Below, piece after piece: positions 45,259 through 54,224 of a stretch of 55,808 bases of DNA. The number at the start of each line of letters is the position of its first letter. Positions within the stretch are counted from its first letter, which is position 1. This DNA comes from Nostoc sp. NMS8 (GTDB lineage: Bacteria > Cyanobacteriota > Cyanobacteriia > Cyanobacteriales > Nostocaceae). Made by a program: the position numbers and the translations under genes. The stretch is taken from positions 1 through 55,808 of the forward strand of contig NZ_JABXKK010000037.1 of NCBI RefSeq assembly GCF_017115045.1, in the 5' to 3' direction. The notes below the pieces were generated by a model. It was not told where the DNA came from, made no database searches, and worked only from the letters and a program-made list of their open reading frames with translations.

Positions 45259-47307
45259 TCACTTGCCGTTGCCGTTACCACCATTGCCATTACTGTGAAT
45301 GACACGTTCTGCAAGCTTTTCCGGTACTTCCTGGAGATGGTCATATTCCCAGTGGAAAGAACCAACGCCCAAGGTGAGCGATCGCAGTTCTACAATGAAA
45401 TTCTGCATCTCTGCTTGCGGCAAGTATGCAGAGATATTATCCCAGCCTTGCCAATCGTTTCTCCCCTCATAGCCTAAAATTTGCCCCCGTCTACCACTCA
45501 ACAGTTGCAGCACTTTGGAAGTAAATTCGCTCGGTGTAGTAACATCCACTCGCAGAATTGGTTCTAAAAGGGTAGGTTCCGCTTGGGCTATCCCCGTTTG
45601 CATTGCCAATCGGGCAGCTTGCTTAAAGGCTTGTTCGGAACTGTCAACGTTGTGATACGAACCATTAGTCAGAGTTACCGCCAAATCTACTATTGGGAAG
45701 CCCAAAGGCCCATGTGTGAGAAATTCCCGCACGCCTATTTCCACGCCAGGAATGTACTGTTTAGGAACTACGCCACCAACAATAGTTTCATTAAAGTTGA
45801 AACCTGTACCGCGTGGTAGGGGCTTGATTTCAAGAAAAACATCACCAAACTGTCCGTGACCACCGCTTTGGTGTTTGTAGCGCCCATGAACTGAAGCCAC
45901 TGTTTTGCGGATGGTTTCTTTGTAAGGCACTTGCGGTAAGTGGGTTGTCATCGGCAAATTATATTTGCGGCGTAGTCTATCTAGGGTAACTTGCAAATGA
46001 ATCTCGCCTTGACCCCAAAGAATTACTTCGTGAGTATCGCCGTGCTGTTCCCAAGCAAGTGAACAGTCTTCTTCTAATAACTTGGTGATGGCACCGCTAA
46101 GTTTTACTTCATCGTTGCGCTTTTCTGGGGTAATGGCGAGAGCATACACTGGTTCCAACTGTACAGCTTTGGGTAATTCCATCACCGATTGCTGTTCTGT
46201 GGAGATTGTATCCCCTGTCTTAATTCCTTCTAAACGACTCAATGCGACAATTTCACCAGCAGAAACTTCATTAACGAACTGCTGTTGTTGTCCCATGAGG
46301 CGGTAAATTCCACCAGTGCGAATGCTATTGAGGACAATACCATCAGTTAATTTTCCGCGCCAAACACGCACTAGAGAGAGTTTGCCACCTTGAGGAGTGT
46401 AGAAAGTTTTTAATACCTGCACTAGAGGTGTATCGCCTTTTGAGTTTTTTAAACGACGTTCTGCTGTGGTTTCTGGTTCGGGGGCTTCCCGTAATAAGGC
46501 TTCTAATAAAGGTCTAACACCATAATCTTGTTCCGCCACACCAAAGAAAACGGGCACTACTAAATCTGCCCCTAATTCCATTTTTAAATCTTTGAGGATT
46601 TCCTCTTGGGATGGTTCGATGTCTTCTAAAAGTTCTTCGAGTAAATGGTCGTCAAAATTTGCTAAAGCTTCGAGCATTTCTGCCCGTGCTGCATGTTCTT
46701 CTTCTTTTAAATTTTCGGGGAAAGGAATAGGGTCAGCAGGTGCGCCTGGATGATATTGATACGCCTGTTCGCTGACCATATCAATAAAGCCGGTGAGTTG
46801 TTCCCCATTCATGATGGGATATTGATGCGCTACCAGGGGACGGCTAGATACTGCTTTCAGGGCGTGTAACGTTTCCAGAACGTGAATATTTGCCCGATCC
46901 ATTTTGTTGACGAAGACGAGGTGGGGAATTTCCCAATCGTCCAGGAATTTAAATAGAGGGGCGAGGGTGAGGACTCGTTCGCGGATGGGTTCGCAAACTA
47001 CAATTGCTGCATCGACTCCGATTAAAGCATTGTATGTTTCTTGGGCAAATTCTATACTTCCGGGACAGTCAATAAAAGTGAAGCGAATGCCATTATACTC
47101 AGTGCTAGCGGCGCTGACTTCTACACTCATCTGGCGATCGCGCGATTCGGCAGCACTATCTCCTACTGTATTGCTGTCCTTAATACTCCCTTTGCGAGAA
47201 ATTGCCCCTGTAACAAATAACAAGCTTTCTAGTAAAGTGGTTTTTCCACTTAAATAAGGCCCGACAATTGCAACGTTCCGCGAACCCGATTTTACTTTTT
47301 CGTTCAT
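45259..47307 (-). CDS. Divergent elongation factor G paralogue
   Basis: 682 aa, strong GGGAGG before the ATG. All five EF-G domains are recognisable by length and order. The GTPase has P-loop GPYLSGKT (16-23) and NKMD (134-137). Two switch elements are altered. The place of the switch I RGIT sequence reads RQMSV (57-61 region), and the usual DTPGH is DCPGS (80-84), so the catalytic histidine is Ser84. Similar changes occur in the EF-G-2 type proteins, which have slow GTPase activity and a specialised or non-canonical role. Housekeeping fusA is presumably elsewhere. The end is a Gly/Asn-rich tail. Domains IV and V keep the family patterns HKQSGGHGQFGDV and FPIVDLAVTLTNGSYH. Terminator at 45171. 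Confidence 0.88.
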   Translation of the reverse strand: MNEKVKSGSRNVAIVGPYLSGKTTLLESLLFVTGAISRKGSIKDSNTVGDSAAESRDRQMSVEVSAASTEYNGIRFTFIDCPGSIEFAQETYNALIGVDAAIVVCEPIRERVLTLAPLFKFLDDWEIPHLVFVNKMDRANIHVLETLHALKAVSSRPLVAHQYPIMNGEQLTGFIDMVSEQAYQYHPGAPADPIPFPENLKEEEHAARAEMLEALANFDDHLLEELLEDIEPSQEEILKDLKMELGADLVVPVFFGVAEQDYGVRPLLEALLREAPEPETTAERRLKNSKGDTPLVQVLKTFYTPQGGKLSLVRVWRGKLTDGIVLNSIRTGGIYRLMGQQQQFVNEVSAGEIVALSRLEGIKTGDTISTEQQSVMELPKAVQLEPVYALAITPEKRNDEVKLSGAITKLLEEDCSLAWEQHGDTHEVILWGQGEIHLQVTLDRLRRKYNLPMTTHLPQVPYKETIRKTVASVHGRYKHQSGGHGQFGDVFLEIKPLPRGTGFNFNETIVGGVVPKQYIPGVEIGVREFLTHGPLGFPIVDLAVTLTNGSYHNVDSSEQAFKQAARLAMQTGIAQAEPTLLEPILRVDVTTPSEFTSKVLQLLSGRRGQILGYEGRNDWQGWDNISAYLPQAEMQNFIVELRSLTLGVGSFHWEYDHLQEVPEKLAERVIHSNGNGGNGNGK

Positions 47308-47572
47308 AAAACCTCCCTTGCGGTAAGTCTTTTATAACCGCATTATTCCGTAGATATCAAGGGATAAAAAATGGTTCTCTGGAGTCAAAATTACCCCTTC
47401 TTTAATTTGTCATTATGCTCCTTTTAATCGAAAGTTAAAAAAATTGTAGCCTGTCGTAAGATTTAGCTTAAGAAAGTTTAACTATCACAAACTTTTATAG
47501 AGAATCAAAAACTTTTGTAAAAAACTTTTTATGAAGTAAATTTAACTGGAAGTGTTGTGAGTCAGAAAATCA

Positions 47573-48496
47573 ATGAGATTATCATTCTCTAAATATGGCA
47601 TAGCAGGGTTAGCAAGTTTAACGTTGCTGGTTGTGAGTATTTCCTCCCCTTCTCTTTCTCTATCTCCTCCTGTCGCCTCAAAGCTGGCACAATCGAACGC
47701 TAAACCTGCCATAGACTGGTTAAATCAAGGCTTACAAGCAATTCAGGCGGGAAGGGTACAAGATGCGATCGCCGCCTTTAAACAAGCAGCTAAATTAGAT
47801 CCGGCATTAGCACCAGCATACTATAACTTAGGGCTAGCATACCGACAAACGGGACAATTGCAACCCGCTGCGGATGCATTTTATCGAGCGACGCAAGCCG
47901 ATCCGAAATTTGCTCCAGCTTTTGCTAATTTAGGTGGAGCGTTGTTAGAAGGTAATAATTTAAAGTTAGCTAACGATTATTTGCAACGAGCGTTAGAACT
48001 CGATCCCAAACTCGGATTTGCCCATTACAACCTGGGATTGGTACGAGAACAGCAACGAGATTGTGAGCGAGCGAGCGCATCTTTTAAAAAAGCCATAGAA
48101 TATAGCAAAAATGCACCAGAACCTCATTACCATATAGGGATATGTTATCTCCAACAAGGTAAACTCGATCAAGCAAGAAGTGCCTTTAATCAAGCAGTAA
48201 AAATTAATCCGAAGTATCCCGAAGCTTACTACAATCTCGGATCAATTTTGTTTCAGCAAAGTAAATTAAAAGAAGCATTAGAGGCTTTTAGAAAATCAGC
48301 CGAAGCTAACTCTAATTATCCCAATGCTTATTATGGTGCTGGGTTAGTTTTTATGCAGTTAAAGCAATATAGCGATGCAGTACAAGTATTGCAATTTGCT
48401 AGAGATTTATACAATGCTCAGAAGAATCCTCAGTGGACGAAAAATGCCGAGCAACTGTTGCAACAAGTACAAAATTTAAATTACCAACCTCGCTGA
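47573..48496 (+). CDS. Exported TPR protein
   Basis: 307 aa with a signal peptide (about 1-32) and about seven TPR units (about 44-290). Each unit has the A-Y-YNLGxAY pattern, for example PALAPAYYNLGLAYRQTGQL. Probably a periplasmic or thylakoid-lumen scaffold in protein or assembly complexes. No specific family symbol. ATG start at 47573. Confidence 0.85.
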   Translation: MRLSFSKYGIAGLASLTLLVVSISSPSLSLSPPVASKLAQSNAKPAIDWLNQGLQAIQAGRVQDAIAAFKQAAKLDPALAPAYYNLGLAYRQTGQLQPAADAFYRATQADPKFAPAFANLGGALLEGNNLKLANDYLQRALELDPKLGFAHYNLGLVREQQRDCERASASFKKAIEYSKNAPEPHYHIGICYLQQGKLDQARSAFNQAVKINPKYPEAYYNLGSILFQQSKLKEALEAFRKSAEANSNYPNAYYGAGLVFMQLKQYSDAVQVLQFARDLYNAQKNPQWTKNAEQLLQQVQNLNYQPR

Positions 48497-48585
48497 GGCG
48501 CAAAAACTTAATATTGCATAACATAAAACTATTGGGTTGACTCGCTGGTGTTGTCTGAACTAGTCCAGATTGGAAAGAAACGTAC

Positions 48586-49134
48586 ATGCAAAAGCGCCAG
48601 AAAAGTCGATTTTTATTTAGCGATCGCTGGCTTGATCGGCAATCAATTGTTCGCAACATGGAAGCCTTTCAAGACTTAATTGTGATTGTTTTGTGTTTGG
48701 GTTTGTTCGCCGTCATGCTAATCCAATTGTGGGGGATAGCGATCGCCCTCACGCAGCCACTAGACTATAAACATGTGACTGCAAAAATACTATTTGTGTT
48801 GATTTTAGTCGAGTTATTCCGGCTATTAATGGTCTATTTGCAAGAACATAGTATCTCTGTAGGAGTGGCAGTTGAGGTAACAATTGTATCTCTACTGCGA
48901 GAGGTAGTAGTTCACGGAGCGCTGGAAATTTATTGGGTTAATACGCTTGCAATTTGTGGTTTGTTGTTTGTTTTAGGTGGACTACTCGTGGTGTGTGCTA
49001 AAACGCCACACATGGATTGCATGAGCGCGAATACTAAGTTTTGTCCGGTTGTCTATAGAGGAGGTAGAGAACGGCAAAATGAATTGGAATTACAGTATTC
49101 ACGTCAATGCGATGAGAACCAACCGCTTGGATAA
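48586..49134 (+). CDS. PsiE-family (phosphate-starvation-inducible) membrane protein
   Basis: 182 aa. Four membrane helices with the PsiE pattern: FQDLIVIVLCLGLFAVML, the KILFVLILVELFRLL helix, and VEVTIVSLLREVVVHG. The cytoplasmic tail is longer than in the E. coli protein. The function is unknown; expression of E. coli psiE responds to phosphate. It starts 90 bases after the TPR gene. Confidence 0.85.
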   Translation: MQKRQKSRFLFSDRWLDRQSIVRNMEAFQDLIVIVLCLGLFAVMLIQLWGIAIALTQPLDYKHVTAKILFVLILVELFRLLMVYLQEHSISVGVAVEVTIVSLLREVVVHGALEIYWVNTLAICGLLFVLGGLLVVCAKTPHMDCMSANTKFCPVVYRGGRERQNELELQYSRQCDENQPLG

Positions 49135-49155
49135 ATTGTTATGAGAATGGGGAGT

Positions 49156-49186
49156 GGGGGGAGATGCGACTAATCGCGTCTCCCCC
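49156..49186. terminator. Stem-loop downstream of psiE-like gene
   Basis: GGGGGAGATGCGA pairs with TCGCGTCTCCCCC around a CTAA loop, with one mismatch. It is followed by ATTACTTTGC on the plus strand, a weak U-tract. Confidence 0.5.
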
Positions 49187-49359
49187 ATTACTTTGCTTGA
49201 CGTTGTATCAGGAACTTGAATAAATCTAAAATCTAAAATGGTATAACTTATCTTTTGCAAGGTACTTCCGACGTATTGAAATATACTCTTTTTGGAAGAT
49301 GAATTGCTCTCTAAGGGTGAGTATAAGGTTAATTATAAATTCTAAAAAAGGTTCAAACA

Positions 49360-49605
49360 ATGGTTACAAATACAGGTAACGGACAGTCCCAAGCAGCGAT
49401 TAGCGACTTGGAGTATGATTTTATCACCGTTTTGCATAACAAGGCAGAAGCCGTTAAAGCTTACGATACCTACATCAAAGATGCAGAACAAGTGGGTTCT
49501 CAGCCTTGTGTAGAGTTGTTCCAAAAATTACGGCAATCTGATATTGAACACGCACAAGAGATTCGCCAACATCTACAACAAGTGCTACAACACGGTAAGA
49601 TGTAA
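49360..49605 (+). CDS. Small conserved all-helical protein
   Basis: 81 aa, ATG with AAGG seven bases upstream. Two predicted helices (ISDLEYDFITVLHNKAEAVKA and ELFQKLRQSDIEHAQEIRQH), the second rich in His, Glu and Gln, as in small helix-bundle proteins. Family members are found in other cyanobacteria by appearance; function unknown. Confidence 0.65.
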   Translation: MVTNTGNGQSQAAISDLEYDFITVLHNKAEAVKAYDTYIKDAEQVGSQPCVELFQKLRQSDIEHAQEIRQHLQQVLQHGKM

Positions 49606-49695
49606 CCTCGGTTTTGAAGTGCGTTGGTTACACATACTTACGCACTTGCTAATTACATTACACGCAAGCAGCACTCACTATCAGCGAGACTGATT

Positions 49696-50481
49696 CTAGA
49701 CTGCTTGCTGTACTTGTGCCACTGTCAAATCGAGAGCCACCGCCACTTGTTCCACACTCAATCCTAATGCCAACAACCGAGGAACAGCCTCTAACTTAGC
49801 TTCCTGGCGACCTTCCTCTAAGCCATCTTCTTTAATTGATTGATACATCCTTGTGTTTTTGAATTCGTCATCTATACCCAACATTTCTGCTAACTCCTCT
49901 CGGCTTAACCGGGTAAATTTGTACAACAGAATAGTCTCTATTAATTCTACAATTTGCTTGGTGGTTGTTTCATCTGTCAGTTGTTGCCTTGCTTGTAAAA
50001 TTAATTCTCTACCTTTGTCAATGGCTGTTTCTTCCCTTTCGATAATTAATTTAACGATCGCAACTTGCAGTGAGTCCTCTCTCGTATCCAATTCATCTAG
50101 ATAAATGCGTTGCACTTGTGAACTGTCTAGAAGCAACTCATACGGTAGGCGATCGCTTGGATCTAAACTCCCTTGGGGATAGATAACCACAGCACGCCAA
50201 AAATTGACTGATTCGTTTTGACGCAAGTAAGTGAAGATTTCAGCAAATAAGAGTCTATAAAAAGTTGAGTCTGATTGAAACCGGACTTCAACAAAGTAAA
50301 GTGGCTGGTTTGTAGTTTCACTTGTGGGGATAAATACGCCATCAATCCTAAAAGCATTTTCTTTTACTTCAACTTAAACAAATTTGTAGGCGTTGACATT
50401 AACAGTACTATCGCCAACTATTGTAAAAAATATGCTAGGAAAAGCTTGAAATAAGCTATAAAATATTTTGTCAGTTTTCAC
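49696..50481 (-). pseudogene. DUF2887/Rpn-family gene with an internal stop codon
   Basis: A single frame from the GTG at 50481 encodes the family N-terminus KTDKIFYSLFQAFPSIFF, then AYKFV, then an in-frame TAA at 50374-50376 in place of a sense codon, then VEVKENAFRIDGVFIPTS and the rest. The part after the stop continues without a break through RQNESVNFWRAVVIYPQGS to the usual end DLTVAQVQQA. Without the stop it would be a full 261-aa PD-(D/E)XK protein of the type linked to recombination-promoting nucleases. A truncated product could begin at an internal codon such as the TTG at 50226. Confidence 0.82.
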
Positions 50482-50528
50482 CTGGATTTAGTAAAGCAAA
50501 AATTGTGTATACGCGTCTGATTCAGGAT

Positions 50529-50557
50529 TAAAAAAAGCAGATGTAACCATCTGCTTT
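50529..50557 (-). terminator. Intrinsic terminator of the metF gene
   Basis: Stem AAAGCAGATG/CATCTGCTTT with a TAAC loop, followed on the minus strand by seven T residues. It begins 23 bases after the metF stop codon. Confidence 0.85.
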
Positions 50558-50579
50558 CATAAAAGATTTATTATCTTAT

Positions 50580-51500
50580 TTACTTGGATACCAACTGATT
50601 AACTGGAGCAACCCCAGCTAAATCTAAAATTGGCGCGATCGCATCTTCTCGTTTCACCGCCATCATGTGAACCCCTTGACACAATTGCCGCGCTATTTGC
50701 ACTTGCTCGGCGGCAATTTTTATCCCTTCCTCAAAAGGGTCTTTGGCTTTTGCCAATCTATCAATAATATGTTGGGGAATATTTACACCCGGAACACATC
50801 TATTAATAAACTGGGCATTTTTTGCCGATTTCAACAGAAAGATTCCTGCCAAAATCGGTTTTTTATAGCCAGCGGCAATCGTATCCATAAACTTTTCTAG
50901 CAGATCAAAATCGGTAATCAACTGACTTTGAAAAAACTGCGCTCCGGCTTCGATTTTGCGTTCAAATCGACTTTGCAAACCCGACCAACTTTTACATTGC
51001 GGATCTACTGCTGCACCAACAAATAAATCTAATGCTCCATCAGTTAAAGGTTTCTCATTAAAATCAACACCTTGATTCATCTTCCGAATCAATTGCAGCA
51101 GTCGCACAGCTTCTAAGTCAAACACTGCTTTAGCATCTGGATGATCGCCTGCTTTTACTGTGTCGCCAGTCAAAGCTAAAATATTACGAATACCTAAAGC
51201 ATGAGCGCCCATTAAATCAGCTTGTAAACTAATGCGGTTGCGATCGCGGCAAGCAATTTGACAAATCGGCTCTATGCCGTTTTGTGATAGAATCACCGAC
51301 GCGATTAACGAAGACATCCGTAACACGGCGCGGCTACCATCAGTAACATTGACGGCATGAACCCTCCCCTTAAGAGTCGCCGCCATTTGAATCATGTGCG
51401 TTGGATCTCCCCCTTTCGGCGGTGCTACCTCAGCAGTAACTAGAAACTCACCTGCTTGTACAGCTCTGCAAAAAGCCGTGGGCCTATGGGTGTGATGCAT
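50580..51500 (-). CDS. metF: Methylenetetrahydrofolate reductase
   Basis: 306 aa. It reduces 5,10-methylenetetrahydrofolate to 5-methyltetrahydrofolate for methionine synthesis, using FAD. Family blocks are VTAEVAPPKGGDPTHMI, VNVTDGSRAVLRMSS, NILALTGDTVKAGDHPDA and GAQFFQSQLITDFDLLEKF. The barrel is complete at the usual bacterial length. ATG start. Its strong terminator is at 50529. Confidence 0.93.
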   Translation of the reverse strand: MHHTHRPTAFCRAVQAGEFLVTAEVAPPKGGDPTHMIQMAATLKGRVHAVNVTDGSRAVLRMSSLIASVILSQNGIEPICQIACRDRNRISLQADLMGAHALGIRNILALTGDTVKAGDHPDAKAVFDLEAVRLLQLIRKMNQGVDFNEKPLTDGALDLFVGAAVDPQCKSWSGLQSRFERKIEAGAQFFQSQLITDFDLLEKFMDTIAAGYKKPILAGIFLLKSAKNAQFINRCVPGVNIPQHIIDRLAKAKDPFEEGIKIAAEQVQIARQLCQGVHMMAVKREDAIAPILDLAGVAPVNQLVSK

Positions 51501-51558
51501 AAAATTAAGAATCTCAATTTCTTAAATGGTATAGCAAATCACACCTCAAGGTGAAAAC

Positions 51559-52569
51559 TTATAGAGGTAGAGAATAGCCTAAAGCAGCTTTGACTTGTGA
51601 TAAAGTTTGATTTGCGATCGCTCTCGCTTTTTCCCCTCCATCCCGTAACACAGACTCCAAATAACTTTTATCGCCCGTTATCGCCTCATATTTTTCTTGA
51701 ATTGGTTTCAGAGATTCAATAATTGTATCTGTTAACAATGGCTTGAATTGTCCCCAGCCCATATCCTGACACTCAACTGCTACATCTTCCTTTCTCTGCC
51801 CAGAAAGCAATGTATACAGCGTTAACAAATTATTACACTCTGGACGCTCTGGATCGTCAAAAGTCAGCCCACGAATCGGATCGGTTTTACAACGCTTAAT
51901 CTTGTATTGAATCTGTTCCGGTGAATCTAGCAAACTAATCCGGCTTAAGTCTGAAGGATCGGACTTCGACATTTTGCGTGTACCGTCTGCTAAACTCATC
52001 ACCCTTGCACCTTCCTTACGAATCAAAGGATCTGGTAACTTTAAAACTGGTTGATCTGGTTTACCAAATTGGTGATTTAACCTAGCTGCAATATCCCGTG
52101 TCAATTCCAAGTGTTGCTTTTGGTCTTCACCCACTGGCACTTTATCCGCTTGGTAAAGCAAAATATCAGCTGCCATCAGCACAGGGTAATCTAATAAACC
52201 CGCACTCACATTTTCTCCCTGCTTAACGGCCTTTTCCTTAAACTGAATCATGTCTTGCAACCAGTTTAAAGGTGTAATGCAGTTAAGCAACCAGGTGAGT
52301 TCACTGTGAGCCGAAACGTGGGATTGTACAAAAATAGTGGAGTGATTTAAATCAAGACCACAAGCTAGATAAAGAGCAGCAAGAGTGTAGGTATCAGCTG
52401 CCAACTGTTTTGGGTCATGTGGCACTGTAATCGCGTGCAAATCAGCTACAAAAAGATAATTTTCGTATTCGCTCTGACCTTCTACCCAGTTGCGAATGGC
52501 TCCCAAATAGTTACCTAGATGGTAATTGCCGGTTGGTTGAACTCCAGAAAGAACACGTTGCTTGCCCAT
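51559..52569 (-). CDS. trpS: Tryptophanyl-tRNA synthetase
   Basis: 336 aa from the ATG at 52569; three upstream codons with a TTG start are less likely. It attaches tryptophan to tRNA(Trp). It has the class I motifs SGVQPTGNYHLGNYLGA (HIGH-type) and KMSKS in RKMSKSDPSD. Also family-typical are FVQSHVSAHSELTWLLN and VPVGEDQKQHLELTRDIA. Complete and normal. Confidence 0.97.
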   Translation of the reverse strand: MGKQRVLSGVQPTGNYHLGNYLGAIRNWVEGQSEYENYLFVADLHAITVPHDPKQLAADTYTLAALYLACGLDLNHSTIFVQSHVSAHSELTWLLNCITPLNWLQDMIQFKEKAVKQGENVSAGLLDYPVLMAADILLYQADKVPVGEDQKQHLELTRDIAARLNHQFGKPDQPVLKLPDPLIRKEGARVMSLADGTRKMSKSDPSDLSRISLLDSPEQIQYKIKRCKTDPIRGLTFDDPERPECNNLLTLYTLLSGQRKEDVAVECQDMGWGQFKPLLTDTIIESLKPIQEKYEAITGDKSYLESVLRDGGEKARAIANQTLSQVKAALGYSLPL

Positions 52570-52950
52570 AAATTTCAAGTTATTTATCTCAAATCCGCGC
52601 TATGGCAAGTGGCGATGTCTGGCGACAAGTCCCTTGCGCCTACGCAAAACTCATTTAATTTTGACATTTTCCAGGTCAACTCGCCGTTATAGAATCAGAG
52701 ATATTAACTCAACTCGGATTCCTATAAAAACTCTTCACGAAGGAAGACGACAACTTAGTATGTTAACGACAGCTTGTAGGGTGGGCATTATAATCTCTTA
52801 CTATAGTCTGCTGTAAATAAAAAATTGTTGTGCCAAGATATCCTTGTGTTGTTAACGCTGCCAACACTGGGCATTCTGCTGTCCGCGAGCTTGACTGCCG
52901 CGAGGATGTGGTGCATTTTTATTTTGAAGCTTAAGGACGTTAAAACACCA

Positions 52951-53856
52951 ATGAAGCAATACTCTAATCTCACGATTATTTCTTACATAATAGGCCCTAT
53001 TTTGATCGTGGTGAGTCATTTAGGATCGCTACTGATTATTGTCACTGGCTTCTCATGGGGTGCTGCCTTGTGGGCCGTGTTGTTGTATGTAATACGAATG
53101 CTTGCAACTACTGGCATCTACCATAGACTACTCACTCACAAGAGCTACCAGGCTCCAACCTCAGTTCTATGGGTTGGAAGCATAGTGGCTGCTTCCGCCG
53201 GGCAGATGGGGCCAAGTTGGTGGAAAGCTCACCACATGGCCCATCATCAATCTTCAGACCAGGAAAAAGATCCTCATTCCCCATATATGCCTTTCAAGGG
53301 GATCAAAGGATTCTGGTGGTCTCAAGCTGGATGGCTATTCTCCCCACAGTTTTTTCCCTCGAAACTTCCCAGCGATATTGAGAACAATCTGGTTTTGAAG
53401 ATTGTTGATCGTTTGCACTTCATTCCCACTGTTGCTCTAGGTGCTATCTCATACTACATCGGTGGAGCTGAATATCTCGGCGCTTTTTTCCTCAGCACGA
53501 CTATCCTCTTTCATGGTGTCGCCACTGTCAACTCACTCAGCCACATAATTGGCGACCAACCGTTCACAACTAACGACTACAGTCGGAACCACTGGTTCGT
53601 TGCGTTTCTGACCCTGGGTGAAGGCTGGCATAATCTTCACCATGCATTCCAGTCCTCAGCCCGACATGGCATCACCGTGCGAGAGGGACAGGTTGCCTAT
53701 CTTCCAGACCCAACATTTTGGTTCATCAAAATGCTTAAGTTCCTGAAGCTAGCGTCAAAGATTAGAGTGCCTTCTAAAACAGAACTTCTCGCTTGTGCCA
53801 GAAACCAAAACTGTCAAAACTCAGTGTTCAAGGTTAAAGCAGAGATATCCGTCTGA
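52951..53856 (+). CDS. Acyl-lipid/acyl-CoA fatty-acid desaturase
   Basis: 301 aa from the ATG at 52951; the frame is open upstream to 52825 (TTG), but that segment is not family-like. It has the three histidine boxes of the delta-9-type membrane desaturases: HRLLTH (58-63), HHMAHH (94-99) and GWHNLHH with His227, His230 and His231. About four membrane helices. The boxes bind a di-iron centre that introduces a cis double bond into acyl chains. GC content is higher than that of neighbours by eye, so it may be acquired. It faces a cyclopropane-synthase-like methyltransferase. Confidence 0.88.
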   Translation: MKQYSNLTIISYIIGPILIVVSHLGSLLIIVTGFSWGAALWAVLLYVIRMLATTGIYHRLLTHKSYQAPTSVLWVGSIVAASAGQMGPSWWKAHHMAHHQSSDQEKDPHSPYMPFKGIKGFWWSQAGWLFSPQFFPSKLPSDIENNLVLKIVDRLHFIPTVALGAISYYIGGAEYLGAFFLSTTILFHGVATVNSLSHIIGDQPFTTNDYSRNHWFVAFLTLGEGWHNLHHAFQSSARHGITVREGQVAYLPDPTFWFIKMLKFLKLASKIRVPSKTELLACARNQNCQNSVFKVKAEISV

Positions 53857-53999
53857 TATTCTGGTTCACAGATTGGTTATGAAAAAAGTCTGTTCCTTGC
53901 CGTCTTAGTCAGGAATCCAAAGACTTAGTAGAATAAAAGATGTTTTTCTGAAGAAGGTATCTTCACCCAGTTAATAGGGACGGACAAGATTTCCATTCC

Positions 54000-54224
54000 T
54001 CAACACAAATGCGATTTTTGAAGCGTGAGCATTGCGCCGGAGCGCTTCGCAGCATTTGAGCTATTAGCCCAGTACCCCACACTCACCTTGATGCTATCTG
54101 GTGCAACAAATGATCGTAAAGCACCAACATCACCGCTCTGGGCAAGATATAGACGGTCTTTTAACTCAGCGCTTTCATATCTATGCCATTCAACCCTTAG
54201 CAGAGAAACTCTAGCTTTGTCCGG
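54000..54224 (-). other. Open minus-strand stretch in frame after the methyltransferase stop
   Basis: 74 codons directly after the TAA of the 54225 gene, same frame, no internal stop, with coding-like sequence (VEWHRYESAELKDRLYLAQS, DVGALRSFVAPDSIKVSVG). No ATG near the beginning. It may be the tail of an older, different gene. No family recognised. Confidence 0.35.
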
